Below the pieces are notes generated by a model. It ran no database searches. It was not told the origin of the DNA and saw only the letters and a list, made by a program, of their open reading frames with translations. The position numbers were made by a program, and so were the translations under genes. Below, piece after piece: positions 8,219 through 18,155 of a stretch of 64,000 nt of DNA (the first letter of the stretch is position 1; every line of letters starts with the position of its first letter). This DNA comes from Neotabrizicola shimadae (GTDB taxonomy: Bacteria > Pseudomonadota > Alphaproteobacteria > Rhodobacterales > Rhodobacteraceae), in NCBI RefSeq assembly GCF_019623905.1, contig NZ_CP069370.1, positions 3,168,001 through 3,232,000 on the forward strand, read 5' to 3'.

Positions 8219-9199
8219 TTACGGCGCGATGATCGGCGTGGCTTTCAGGTCGCTGTCCTGCAAGGCGGCGCCCTGGAAGACCGAGCCCAGTTCGAACCAG
8301 GACCGCGGGGCGGGAGCGCCCCAGAGGGTCTGGCGTTGAGGATCCTTCAGATCCCACCGGATCGGCTCCAGATCCGGATCGACGGTCTGGTAGTCGCTGC
8401 AATAGATCTCGGTCCGGTGGCCATCCTGATCGCGGATGTACAGGAAGAAGGCGTTGGAGATGCCGTGACGCCCCGGACCGCGTTCGATGTTGGCGAGATA
8501 GCCCGTGGTGCTCATCAGGTCGAGCAGGTCGATGATGTTCAAGGGTGTGGGCACCCAGAAGGCCAGGTGATGCAGGCGCGGCCCCGTGCCGTTGGTGAAG
8601 GCGATGTCATGCACGCCGCCCTTGCGATGCGTCCAGGCTGCCCAGAGGCGGCCTGTCTCGGCGTCCTCGGTATATTCCGTCACGCGGAACCCCATCTCGC
8701 CATAGAAGGCGACGGCGGCATCGACGTTGGACGAAAACAGGTTGAAGTGGTCGATGCGAAGGGGTTTCACGCCTTTGTACAGCGCGTATTTCTGGTGGAT
8801 CGGCGGCAGGCGGTCCATGCGGGCATAGAATTCCAGCGGCACCCCCCAGGGGTCGCGGGTGGACAGGACCCGGCCCGTGAAGGGCCGTTCGGTCCAGGCA
8901 ATAGGCAGGCCCTTGGCCGCGAACCAGTGTGCGGCGCGGTCGAGGTCTTCCTCCTCGAACAGCTTGAACCCCAGCACCCCGACAGAGGGCACATCGGCCT
9001 GGCGCAGCACGACCGAGTGATGCCCCCGCTCTTCCATCGCGCGAAGATAGAGGCTGCCGTTGCCTTCATGCGTGACCTGAAGGCCCAGCATGTCGACGTA
9101 GTAGGCGCGGCTCCACGCCAGGTCGGTGACATGCAGATCGACATGGCTGAGCCGGACGATGTTGAAGGGCGGGTGCAGGACGGGGGCGGGTACGGGCAT
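8219..9199 (-). CDS. 3,4-dihydroxyphenylacetate 2,3-dioxygenase, type I (VOC fold)
   Basis: I start this at the ATG at 9199 (326 residues). It resembles the Brevibacterium/Arthrobacter homoprotocatechuate 2,3-dioxygenases over its whole length. The metal ligands line up as His151 (RIDHFNL), His211 (GPRLHHLAFW) and Glu264 (HRTEIY). The active-site histidine of GGVHDIAF is at 197. It cleaves the aromatic ring of 3,4-dihydroxyphenylacetate proximal to the side chain (extradiol). The next upstream gene encodes an unrelated dioxygenase with the same predicted activity, so one of the two may have shifted to another catechol. Confidence 0.88.
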   Translation of the reverse strand: MPVPAPVLHPPFNIVRLSHVDLHVTDLAWSRAYYVDMLGLQVTHEGNGSLYLRAMEERGHHSVVLRQADVPSVGVLGFKLFEEEDLDRAAHWFAAKGLPIAWTERPFTGRVLSTRDPWGVPLEFYARMDRLPPIHQKYALYKGVKPLRIDHFNLFSSNVDAAVAFYGEMGFRVTEYTEDAETGRLWAAWTHRKGGVHDIAFTNGTGPRLHHLAFWVPTPLNIIDLLDLMSTTGYLANIERGPGRHGISNAFFLYIRDQDGHRTEIYCSDYQTVDPDLEPIRWDLKDPQRQTLWGAPAPRSWFELGSVFQGAALQDSDLKATPIIAP

Positions 9200-9207
9200 C
9201 GGGGCCT

Positions 9208-10062
9208 CTACTGAACGGGGAAGATCACGTTGGTCTGTCCGGTGCCGGACGACGGGAAATAGGGTGTCACCACCTCGCATTTCCCGGTGTAGCTGTCCCA
9301 GCCTAGTGCACCGTACAGCATGGCAGTGTCGTGCATCGCGCCTTCGCCGCAGCAGAACTGGGCATAGTCGGGCAGCATCCTGAGGAAGGTGGCGTGGTCG
9401 CCCCGCTGCCACATGTCGAGCACGTGCAGGTCGACCTGGCGGTTGAACTCGCTGGATATGGTGAAGGTGCCGTTGTTGGCGGCGTAGTCCCGGTTCGCCC
9501 AGATCTTGTGGCTGAGCGAACCGGAGGCGACGAGAAGAACCTTCGCGTCGCTTTCGTCCACGGCCTTCCGGATCGCCTGGCCGATGACCCGGCTTTCGTC
9601 ATGGCTGTGCACGGTGCACCAGGCGGCGATGGAGACGACCTTCATGTGGTGTTCGCGGGACATGAAGTGCATCGGCACGAGCGTGCCGTATTCGCATTCC
9701 AGCGTGTCGAGATGATGGGACAGCGTGTAGACGCCCATGTCGCGGGCTGCTGCCGCGATGGCGTCGCCGAGTGCGGGGTTGCCCTGATGGTCGAAGGGCA
9801 TGTTCTGGATGAACTGGGGAAACTCGTTCGAGGTGAACAGGCCCTGGAACCGGTGGTTCGCGTTGATGTGGTAGCCCGCGTTGATGATCCAGTGCGTGTC
9901 GCAGATGATGGCGGTGTCGGCGCCAAGCGCGCGGGCGCGGCGGGCGATTTCCAGATGCCCGTCGATGGCCGGCTGGCGCCTGCCTTTCACTGGGCCATCC
10001 TGTTCCGACATCAGCATGGTCGGCACATGCGTGCATTTCGCCGCGAGGACGATCTCTCCCAT
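9208..10062 (-). CDS. hpaD: 3,4-dihydroxyphenylacetate 2,3-dioxygenase, type III (LigB fold, HpaD)
   Basis: A 284-residue LigB-family extradiol dioxygenase closely resembling E. coli HpaD/HpcB throughout. Shared segments include the N-terminal AAKCTHVPTM (metal-ligand His), CDTHWIINAGYHIN, LEYGTLVPM-like ECEYGTLVPMHFM, LVASGSLSHKIW and CCGEGAMHDTAMLYG. The start is set by a strong ribosome site, gggaggaa, just upstream of the ATG at 10062; an earlier in-frame ATG at 10098 lacks conserved sequence. It forms 5-carboxymethyl-2-hydroxymuconate semialdehyde. It lies 8 bases upstream of the VOC-type dioxygenase gene. Confidence 0.93.
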   Translation of the reverse strand: MGEIVLAAKCTHVPTMLMSEQDGPVKGRRQPAIDGHLEIARRARALGADTAIICDTHWIINAGYHINANHRFQGLFTSNEFPQFIQNMPFDHQGNPALGDAIAAAARDMGVYTLSHHLDTLECEYGTLVPMHFMSREHHMKVVSIAAWCTVHSHDESRVIGQAIRKAVDESDAKVLLVASGSLSHKIWANRDYAANNGTFTISSEFNRQVDLHVLDMWQRGDHATFLRMLPDYAQFCCGEGAMHDTAMLYGALGWDSYTGKCEVVTPYFPSSGTGQTNVIFPVQ

Positions 10063-10075
10063 TCCTTCCTCCCTC

Positions 10076-10091
10076 GGGGGGCATGCCCCCC
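10076..10091. repeat. Perfect GC palindrome between hpaE and hpaD
   Basis: ggggggcatgcccccc is a perfect 16-base palindrome in the 73-base gap between hpaE and hpaD. It may form a cruciform or mRNA hairpin just upstream of the hpaD ribosome site and could modulate expression within the operon. Confidence 0.5.
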
Positions 10092-10135
10092 TCTCCACGC
10101 GCGTTTCCTGTCACCCGTGGACGAGCCGGGGCCGG

Positions 10136-11640
<1,505 letters not shown>

Positions 11641-11644
<4 letters not shown>

Positions 11645-12033
11645 GCGGTCTCTCCCGGCAGGTATCGGCGGATGGACGAGGTCTTGGGCGAAAGGTCGGG
11701 GTCGATGTCGCGCATCTCGAAGCTGAGCATGAAGGAAGACGATGCCAGGACATCGGCGCAGAAGGTCTCGGCAGCCGCAAAGATTTGCTCGGTCGCGCGG
11801 CGCTTTGCGTCGTCGGACCGGCCCCCGCGCAGGCGCAGCGAGATATCCAGGAATGCGTGGTCCGGGTTGCCGTCGGCGATGACGACATGGGTGCAGGCCG
11901 TTGCCCGCACACGGATGCCGGCCAGCGGCAGGATGCCCGTCTGGACGGCCGCATCGCGCAGGACAAGGCAAAGACCCGCGATGTCCAGCCGTTCTTCGAG
12001 GTTCGGAGAATAGTCGATCTGGATATGCGGCAT
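11641..12033 (-). CDS. hpaF: 5-carboxymethyl-2-hydroxymuconate delta-isomerase (HpaF)
   Basis: A 130-residue tautomerase-superfamily protein beginning MPHIQIDYSPNLE; Pro2, exposed after Met removal, is the catalytic base of this family. Internal segments THVVIADGNPDHAFLDISLRL and FMLSFEMRDIDP fit CHMI. It tautomerises 5-carboxymethyl-2-hydroxymuconate before decarboxylation. It is the first gene of the operon. The promoter should lie in the 100-base AT-richer divergent region shared with hpaR. Confidence 0.92.
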
Positions 12034-12054
12034 CTTCCCCTCCCGTTACTTGCT

Positions 12055-12065
12055 TTGTTAAATAA
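12055..12065. promoter_or_regulatory. Candidate HpaR operator between hpaF and hpaR
   Basis: In the 100-base divergent gap, ttgtt-a-aataa is a near-perfect inverted repeat (one mismatch) in an unusually AT-rich patch (about 12055-12070). MarR-type repressors bind such short palindromes. Position suggests it overlaps the hpaF and/or hpaR promoter. Confidence 0.4.
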
Positions 12066-12133
12066 TTTGCGTGCGCCGGTCAAGGAGTCTCTGCGCTCTT
12101 GAGGCGCCTGCAAATCCATCCAATAGTCCGGGC

Positions 12134-12592
12134 ATGACCGAGGACACCCCCGCCCTGCGCCAGACGCGCCGTTCGCTGCCCATTGCCCTGCTGCGGGCCC
12201 GTGAAACCGTGATGGGTCCGATCCGCGAGATGCTGGCTGAATCGGGCGTGAACGAACAGAAGTGGCGTGTGCTGCGCGTGTTGCAGGAACGCGGCCCCCT
12301 GGAGCTTACCGCGCTTGCCGCGGAAGCCTGCCTGCTGTTGCCCAGCCTGACGCGCATGACCCGCCCCATGCTCGACGAGGGGCTGATCTCGCGCTCGACC
12401 CCGGAGGACGACCGGCGCAAGACCATCGTTGCCATCACGCCCGCCGGCGAAACGCTGATCCGCATCCATGCGGCGGAAAGCGCCCGCATCTTTGCCCGGA
12501 TCGAAACCGAGTTCGGGGCCGGCCGGCTTGAACAGCTGCTTGATCTTCTGGAGGACCTCCAGCGCCTTGAGCTTCGGTCCGGCAAAGGGTGA
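12134..12592 (+). CDS. hpaR: HpaR, MarR-family regulator of homoprotocatechuate degradation
   Basis: A 152-residue MarR-family winged-helix regulator starting at the ATG at 12134 (MTEDTPALRQ). The LPIALLRARETVMGPIRE N-terminus is characteristic of HpaR. The DNA-binding helices follow (LTALAAEACLLLPSLTRMTR) with wing residues PEDDRRKT. In enterobacteria HpaR represses the meta-cleavage operon and is relieved by 4-hydroxy- or 3,4-dihydroxyphenylacetate. Divergent placement from hpaF supports the same role. Its stop codon abuts that of the convergent GFA-domain gene. Confidence 0.92.
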   Translation: MTEDTPALRQTRRSLPIALLRARETVMGPIREMLAESGVNEQKWRVLRVLQERGPLELTALAAEACLLLPSLTRMTRPMLDEGLISRSTPEDDRRKTIVAITPAGETLIRIHAAESARIFARIETEFGAGRLEQLLDLLEDLQRLELRSGKG

Positions 12593-13045
12593 TCATGCGC
12601 CCCGTCGCGCCACAGGATCGGCGCAGACCGGGGCATAGCTTGCGGTCGTTTCCGATTTTGCGGGAATGTCGGTGTGAACGAACGGCGCGGCCGAGCGTGT
12701 GAAGATCTCTCGCGTCACGGGGAACCAGAAGGTCGGCGGGTCGAAGGTGCCCCCGGCGACGCCGATCAGGTCGGGCGACATTTCGAGCAGCCAGAACACC
12801 GACGTTCCGCAATCCGGGCAGAACTGCGTGGTGAAGCGGCGTCCGGATTCGGTGGTGAAGCTGTAGTCCTTGAGAGCGCCGGACAGGCGTTCGACCTGGC
12901 CCGCATCGAAATAGGCGGACAGGCCAAAGGCCGAGCCGGTGCGCAGCTGGCAGTACCGGCAGTGGCAGACCGCCGTCTTTACCGGCTGCCCGGCCACCCG
13001 ATACCTCACCGCGCCGCAGGCGCAGCCGCCTTCGTGCACGTCCAT
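12593..13045 (-). CDS. GFA-domain (CENP-V/GFA) zinc protein
   Basis: A 150-residue protein of the glutathione-dependent formaldehyde-activating enzyme family. Zinc ligands appear as GGCACGAVRY (Cys8, Cys10), VCHCRYCQ and FCPDCGTS. Most family members have unknown substrates, and activity of the founding member has been questioned, so I do not assign one. It is transcribed toward hpaR with zero spacing and is divergent from the IclR gene with a 76-base gap. Confidence 0.88.
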   Translation of the reverse strand: MDVHEGGCACGAVRYRVAGQPVKTAVCHCRYCQLRTGSAFGLSAYFDAGQVERLSGALKDYSFTTESGRRFTTQFCPDCGTSVFWLLEMSPDLIGVAGGTFDPPTFWFPVTREIFTRSAAPFVHTDIPAKSETTASYAPVCADPVARRGA

Positions 13046-13121
13046 GCCCGCCCCCCTCTTTGCGCCACTTTGCTGCCGTGGCCCTTGCCGCGTCCAGACC
13101 TTTGCGCCACCGTTTCACCCT

Positions 13122-13961
13122 GTGACACATGCCGTCAAATCCATCACCGCCCTGTCGCGCGGTCTTCTTGTCTTGCAGCGCCTGCAAGCCGCGGGCGCGT
13201 TGACGCTGGCGGACCTGCACCGGCAGACCGGGCTTCCCAAGGCGACGCTCTTGCGCATCCTGAAGACCCTGGCCGAAGCCGGCGCGGTCTGGCAGCGCAT
13301 GGTGGATGGGGCCTGGGTGCCTTCGTTTTCGCTGGCAGAGATGGCGGGGCGGATGGACCGCGAACATCAGCTGGTCGAAGTCGCCTCGCCCGTGCTGGCC
13401 GACCTGACCGCCCGCGTCGAATGGCCTTCGGTCCTGGCCGTGCCACGCCTGACGCATATGGAAGTGCTGGAGACCAACGCGGCGCGGGCGTATTTCGACC
13501 GCATACCGCTTGGCCCTGTCGGGTTTCAGGTGAACATGCTGCGGTCTGCCTCGGGCCGGGCCTTCATTGCCTTTTGCGAGGCCCCGGTGCGCGAGGCGAT
13601 CCTTGAAACGCTGCGCCGGTCCGAGCGCAAGGGCGACCGCCTGGCGCGCTTGCCGGACAGGGTGGCCGCACTTCTGGCCGAAACGCGCGCACAGGGTTTT
13701 GGCCTGCGGGATCCGGATTTCGGGGGCCATTTCGACGAGGGCCGCAGCACGCACGACGACGGGCGCGAAAGCCTTGCGCTGCCCATCCGTCTTGGCCCCC
13801 ATGTCCCCGGCACGCTCAACATCACCTGGACCCGCCGCGCCCTGCCTCGCGCCCGCGCGCTGGCCCTTCTTGTCCCGGCCGCACGGGAGGCGGCGGACGA
13901 GATCGCCCGGCGCATGGGGCACGGCGTTTCACCTGATGAAACAGCCGCCACGGAGGGTTGA
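13122..13961 (+). CDS. IclR-family transcriptional regulator
   Basis: I start this at the GTG at 13122 (THAVKSITALSRGLLVLQ), giving 279 residues. An N-terminal winged helix (LTLADLHRQTGLPKATLLRILKTL) is followed by the IclR ligand-binding domain. The latter ends with SLALPIRLGPHVPGTLNITWTRR, like known effector domains. IclR proteins usually control adjacent catabolic genes in response to a small organic acid. It lies 85 bases upstream of the BCCP gene on the same strand and is the best candidate regulator of the 14047-22227 cluster (inference). Confidence 0.88.
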   Translation: MTHAVKSITALSRGLLVLQRLQAAGALTLADLHRQTGLPKATLLRILKTLAEAGAVWQRMVDGAWVPSFSLAEMAGRMDREHQLVEVASPVLADLTARVEWPSVLAVPRLTHMEVLETNAARAYFDRIPLGPVGFQVNMLRSASGRAFIAFCEAPVREAILETLRRSERKGDRLARLPDRVAALLAETRAQGFGLRDPDFGGHFDEGRSTHDDGRESLALPIRLGPHVPGTLNITWTRRALPRARALALLVPAAREAADEIARRMGHGVSPDETAATEG

Positions 13962-14046
13962 GCCGCCGGTGCTCTACCCCATAGCGTTGCCTACGGCGCC
14001 GTGAGGACGATGGGACAAGGCCAGACGGGGCGGCAAGGAGGAGCGG

Positions 14047-14511
14047 ATGCTCACGCGGGCAGACATCGACGACATCCTGAAGCTGATCGACGGCTCGGAC
14101 TTTCAGGAGCTTAAGCTGGAAATGGGAGAGTTGAAGCTGGAACTGCGCAAGGCCGGCAGCCCGCGCCCGCCCGTGCCACCCGCGCCTCTGCCCGCTGCTC
14201 CGGTTGCAGCGCCCGCCGGGGCGGCGCCGGTCGCCGCACAGGTCGTTGCCTCGGGTGGCGGCTCGGGTGGCGGCTCGGAGGTTCCGGCGCCTCTTCTGGG
14301 CACCTTCTATCGTGCCCCGCGCCCCGGCGCCGATGCTTTCGTGCAGGTCGGGGACACCGTTACGGCAGATACGGTGATCGGCATCATCGAGGTGATGAAG
14401 CTGATGAATTCGGTCCCCGCAGGCATCGCTGGCACCGTGACCGAAATCGTCGCGGAAAACGGCCAACTGGTGGAACACGGGCAGACGCTGATCCGCATCC
14501 GGCCCGCCTGA
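14047..14511 (+). CDS. Biotin carboxyl carrier protein (AccB-like)
   Basis: A 154-residue biotinyl carrier. An N-terminal helical region (residues 1-35) is followed by a Pro/Ala-rich flexible linker and a biotinyl domain. The acceptor lysine lies in IEVMKLMN; the usual motif is EAMKLMN, so Ala is replaced by Val. LGTFYRAPRPGADAFVQVGD is typical of AccB. A strong ribosome site (aaggagg) precedes the ATG. It is followed after one base by a biotin carboxylase gene and then a pyruvate-carboxylase-type carboxyltransferase, so it serves a dedicated three-subunit carboxylase, not general fatty acid synthesis (inference). Confidence 0.88.
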   Translation: MLTRADIDDILKLIDGSDFQELKLEMGELKLELRKAGSPRPPVPPAPLPAAPVAAPAGAAPVAAQVVASGGGSGGGSEVPAPLLGTFYRAPRPGADAFVQVGDTVTADTVIGIIEVMKLMNSVPAGIAGTVTEIVAENGQLVEHGQTLIRIRPA

Positions 14512-14512
14512 C

Positions 14513-15874
14513 ATGGCCCCGATCCGCCGCCTGTTCATCGCCAACCGGGGCGAGATTGCCGTCCGCATCCTGCGTACGGCCCATGCGCGGGGCATCGAGA
14601 CCGTGCTTGGCACATCCGAGGCCGACCGCGACTCGCTGCCGGCCCGGCTGGCCACGCGGAGCATCTGCATCGGCCCGTCGCCGGCGCGCGACAGCTATCT
14701 GAAGGTCGAAACCGTGGTTGCCGCCGCATTGGGCACCGGTTGCGACGCGCTGCACCCCGGTTATGGTTTCCTGTCGGAAAATCGCGATCTGGCCGAGGCC
14801 TGTGCCAAGGCTGGCATCACCTTCATCGGCCCCACGCCGGATAACCTGGCCGCCGTGGGGGACAAGCTGACCGCTCGCACCCATGCAGAGGCCGCGGGCG
14901 TCCCGCTCGTTCCGGGCGGCACGGCAGAGACGCTGGCCGATGCCGTCCGGCTGGCAGGGGCCATCGGGTATCCCCTTCTGATCAAGGCGGTTGCGGGGGG
15001 CGGGGGCAAGGGCATGAAGCGGGTCGACCGGGCCGACGAACTCGCCCCGCTTTTCGACCTCGCCACCGCCGAGGCCCATGCCGCCTTTGGCGACGGCCGG
15101 GTCTATCTGGAACGCTATGTCACCTCGGGCCGGCACATCGAGGTGCAGATCATCTCGGATGGGGCGACCGTGCTTCATGCCGGCGAGCGCGACTGTTCCG
15201 TGCAGCGCCGCTATCAGAAGGTGGTCGAGGAAGCGCCGGCCCCCGGCCTGGACCCGGCGCTGCGGCAGGAGCTTCTTGACGCCGCGCTCCGCTTTGCCCG
15301 CCACATCGGCTATCGGTCGCTTGGCACGGTCGAGTTCCTGATGGATGTGGACCGCCAGCAGGTCTACTTCCTGGAGATGAACGCCCGCATCCAGGTGGAA
15401 CACCCGGTCACCGAGGCCATCACCGGGCTTGATCTTGTCGCCCTGCAAATCGCCATTGCCGAAGGCCGCCCGCTGGATCTGCGCCAGGACGACATCACCT
15501 TTCACGGCCACGCCATCGAATGCCGGCTGAATGCCGAAGACCCTGCCAGGGACTTCGCGCCATCGCCTGGGCGCGTGGCGCTGGCGTGGTTCCCCGCCCT
15601 GCCCGGCCTGCGTGTGGACACGCATGTCCAATCCGGCGCAATGATCCCGCCCTTCTACGATTCCATGATCGCCAAGCTCATTGCGCAGGGGGAAACCCGA
15701 GACGCGACCCGCGCCACGATGTCCGACGCGCTGCGGCTCTTGCGGCTGGACGGCATTGCCAACAACGCCGCCCTGCACCGGGCGATCATGGCCGACCCCG
15801 CCTTTGCTGCGGGCGGCGTGGACACGGCTTACCTTGCGGGCCTGATGCCCGCCCAGACCGGGGGCGTCCCATGA
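14513..15874 (+). CDS. Biotin carboxylase subunit (AccC-like)
   Basis: A 453-residue ATP-grasp biotin carboxylase. Motifs are FIANRGEIAVRI at the N-terminus, HPGYGFLSEN, AVAGGGGKGMKRV (ATP glycine-rich loop), HIEVQI, and FLEMNARIQVEHPVTE carrying active-site residues. It carboxylates the biotin of the upstream carrier with bicarbonate and ATP. The stop overlaps the start of the carboxyltransferase gene (ATGA), indicating stoichiometric expression. Members of this group also serve acetyl-, propionyl- or pyruvate-type carboxylases, so the acceptor depends on the partner subunit. Confidence 0.92.
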   Translation: MAPIRRLFIANRGEIAVRILRTAHARGIETVLGTSEADRDSLPARLATRSICIGPSPARDSYLKVETVVAAALGTGCDALHPGYGFLSENRDLAEACAKAGITFIGPTPDNLAAVGDKLTARTHAEAAGVPLVPGGTAETLADAVRLAGAIGYPLLIKAVAGGGGKGMKRVDRADELAPLFDLATAEAHAAFGDGRVYLERYVTSGRHIEVQIISDGATVLHAGERDCSVQRRYQKVVEEAPAPGLDPALRQELLDAALRFARHIGYRSLGTVEFLMDVDRQQVYFLEMNARIQVEHPVTEAITGLDLVALQIAIAEGRPLDLRQDDITFHGHAIECRLNAEDPARDFAPSPGRVALAWFPALPGLRVDTHVQSGAMIPPFYDSMIAKLIAQGETRDATRATMSDALRLLRLDGIANNAALHRAIMADPAFAAGGVDTAYLAGLMPAQTGGVP

Positions 15875-17337
15875 CCCGCATTTCGCTGATCGACACCACA
15901 TTGCGCGACGGCAACCAGTCGAACTGGGGCGCGACCGGGCTGGACACCGGCATGATGCTGCAGATCGCGCCGGTGATGAACCGCGTGGGGTTCGAGGCCA
16001 TCGACTTCACCACCTCAACGCATATGGCCGTGGCGGTGCGGTATTCGAAGCAGGACCCCTGGGAACGCCTGCGCCTGTTTCGTGCAGCGGCGCCCGACAC
16101 GACGCTGTCCTTCCTGACCACAGGGATGCGCTTCATCTCGTGGGAGACCGCAAGCCACGAACTGATGGAGTTTGCCTTCCGCCTGCTGGTTCGCAACGGG
16201 ATCGACCGTTTCGCGGTGATGGACCCGATGAACAATGTGCCTGCCATGCTGACCATGGCCGACCTGACGCGAAAGGCCGGGGGCGCCCGGATCGTCGCCG
16301 CGCTGACGTTTACCCTTTCCCCGGTCCATGACGACGCGCATTTCGCCGATGCCGCCCGCCGGCTTACCGAGACCGGCCGCTTTGACCGTCTGTACCTCAA
16401 GGACCCCGGCGGCCTTGTCACACCCGAACGCGCGCAGACGCTTATCCCTGCGCTGAAGGCGGCCATCGGCGCCGTGCCGCTGGAGTTTCACTCTCATTGC
16501 ACCATTGGCCTTGCGCCCTTTGCCTACCCCGAGGCGGCCATCCGGGGCGCGGAGTGCCTGCACAGCTCTGCCTCGTCAGCCGCAAACGGCACGGGGCAGC
16601 CCGCCATGACCCCGACCATCGCCAACCTGCGTGACCTTGGCCTGAGCGTGGATGTCGATGACGAGGCGGTGGCGGAGATGGACGCCTATTTCACCACGCT
16701 CGCCAAAGCGGAGGGTCTGACCCACGGCACACCCGGCGAGTTTGACCGCGCCTATTTCCGCCACCAGATGCCCGGCGGCATGATGGGCACGATGAAGCGC
16801 CAACTGGCCGAAACGAAGCGGCTTCACCTGCTTCCGCAGGTGCTGGAGGAGGTCGAGCGCGTCCGGGCCGACCTTGGCTACCCGATCATGGTCACGCCCT
16901 TCTCTCAGGTTGTGGGAACACAGGCGCTGCTGAACGTCCTGTCCGGCAAACGCTATGAGACGGTGCCCGACGAGGTTACCCGCTATGTCCTTGGCCGTTT
17001 CGGCGCCCCCTCCATGCCGATGGATGCGGAGGTCGAGGATCGCATCCGATCCTCGAAACGCGCAAGGGAACTGGAGGACGAACCCCGCATGGCCTCGCTG
17101 GACGACTTGCGCGCGAAGGTGGGAAAGCATTACTCCGACGAGGAATTCCTGCTTCGTGCCGTCATGCCTGCGGATCAGGTGGATGCCATGGTCGCCGCTG
17201 GCCCCGCGCCCCGCAGCTATGACCCGAAGGCCCGCGGCGTGAAGCACCTCATCGCCGAACTTACGAAACGCAAGGGCCTTGGCCATGTACGGATCGAGAC
17301 CCCCGACCTCAAACTTGAACTGAACGGAGACCGATGA
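15871..17337 (+). CDS. Biotin-dependent carboxyltransferase, pyruvate carboxylase B/OadA type, atypical active site
   Basis: A 488-residue protein starting at the ATG at 15871, which overlaps the biotin carboxylase stop. It has an HMGL-like TIM barrel (LIDTTLRDGNQS, residues 5-16) and the conserved PYC_OADA C-terminal domain (RHQMPGGMMGTM onward). The metal pair HSH and the carbamylated-lysine segment LKDPGG are kept. The segment that in pyruvate carboxylase holds the pyruvate-binding arginine (LLR-G/A-x-N) aligns here to LTTGMR, so that Arg is Thr. The acceptor may therefore not be pyruvate (inference). No biotinyl domain is present; the separate carrier gene upstream fills that role. Confidence 0.85.
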   Translation: MTRISLIDTTLRDGNQSNWGATGLDTGMMLQIAPVMNRVGFEAIDFTTSTHMAVAVRYSKQDPWERLRLFRAAAPDTTLSFLTTGMRFISWETASHELMEFAFRLLVRNGIDRFAVMDPMNNVPAMLTMADLTRKAGGARIVAALTFTLSPVHDDAHFADAARRLTETGRFDRLYLKDPGGLVTPERAQTLIPALKAAIGAVPLEFHSHCTIGLAPFAYPEAAIRGAECLHSSASSAANGTGQPAMTPTIANLRDLGLSVDVDDEAVAEMDAYFTTLAKAEGLTHGTPGEFDRAYFRHQMPGGMMGTMKRQLAETKRLHLLPQVLEEVERVRADLGYPIMVTPFSQVVGTQALLNVLSGKRYETVPDEVTRYVLGRFGAPSMPMDAEVEDRIRSSKRARELEDEPRMASLDDLRAKVGKHYSDEEFLLRAVMPADQVDAMVAAGPAPRSYDPKARGVKHLIAELTKRKGLGHVRIETPDLKLELNGDR

Positions 17338-18155
17338 TGCACCGCCACAAGATCAGGGCCGCGGTCTTTGACATCGACGGCACGCTTGCGATGATGGACA
17401 AGGACAAGGGCACGTATACCGCCCTGCCCGGCGCGGCCGAGGCGCTGGCCGACCTTGCCGCCCGTGGCTTGCCCGTGGTGGCCTATACGAATGGCACGTT
17501 CTTCCCGCCCGCCCACTACTATCCCCTGCTGGCGGAGGCGGGCCTGGTGCTGGCCCCCGGACATATCCTGACCCCCGCCACGGTTGCCGCCGGGCTTCTG
17601 GCGAAGAAGGGCTATCGCCGCCTGATGGTCCTTGGCGCGGAAGGCACGAAGACCCCGGTGCGAGAGGCCGGGATCGACGTGGCCGAGCCCGGCGACGGCG
17701 GCGCCGTCGACGCGGTTCTGGTCGGCTGGACACCGGATTTCGGCGGGAAGGATCTGGAGGCCGCCGCCCAGGCGATCTGGGCTGGCGCGCCGCTGTACGC
17801 GACCTCCATCGCCCCCTATTTCGCCAGTGCCAAGGGCCGGATGCTGGGGATTTCCGGTGCCATCGTCGCGGCGCTTGGCAATGCCACCGGTGCGACCGCC
17901 ACCGTATTCGGCAAGCCGGAGCCGCATGGCCTGACACTTGCCGCCGAGATTGCCGGCACCGCACCGCACGAGATGGCCGTCATCGGCGACGACCCCAAAC
18001 TGGAAATCGCCATGGCCCGCCGGGGCGGGGCCTTCGCCGTTGGTGTGACGACCGGCATCGCCGACAGCGCCATGTTCAGCGCCGCGCCGGAAGACACCCG
18101 CGCCCATGTGGTGCTGCCCGGCCTTGGCGGCCTGATGCAGCGGGACTGGTGGTGA
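17334..18155 (+). CDS. HAD-superfamily IIA (NagD-like) phosphatase
   Basis: A 273-residue HAD hydrolase. Nucleophile motif I is VFDIDGTLA, motif II is VVAYTNGT, and a C2-type cap precedes motifs III/IV with [10 protein letters not shown] and [15 protein letters not shown]. This is the NagD/phosphoglycolate-phosphatase-like branch, not the phosphonatase (PhnX) branch. Substrate is unknown. It overlaps the carboxyltransferase gene (ATGA) and the CoA-ligase gene (TGATG), so it is an integral member of this operon. Confidence 0.85.
   Translation: MMHRHKIRAAVFDIDGTLAMMDKDKGTYTALPGAAEALADLAARGLPVVAYTNGTFFPPAHYYPLLAEAGLVLAPGHILTPATVAAGLLAKKGYRRLMVLGAEGTKTPVREAGIDVAEPGDGGAVDAVLVGWTPDFGGKDLEAAAQAIWAGAPLYATSIAPYFASAKGRMLGISGAIVAALGNATGATATVFGKPEPHGLTLAAEIAGTAPHEMAVIGDDPKLEIAMARRGGAFAVGVTTGIADSAMFSAAPEDTRAHVVLPGLGGLMQRDWW

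Noticed and set aside
9199-9412. N-terminal extension of the VOC dioxygenase frame up to 9412
   Set aside because: The added 71 residues are Arg/His-rich, overlap the upstream hpaD gene and have no similarity to the family; ATG 9199 gives the canonical N-terminus.
14384-15901. 505-codon minus-strand open frame opposite the biotin carboxylase
   Set aside because: The plus strand carries intact biotin carboxylase motifs and operon overlaps; this frame is a shadow.
17334-18155. HAD protein considered as phosphonoacetaldehyde hydrolase (PhnX)
   Set aside because: Its motifs and cap arrangement match HAD-IIA (NagD-like) proteins and lack the PhnX Schiff-base lysine context.
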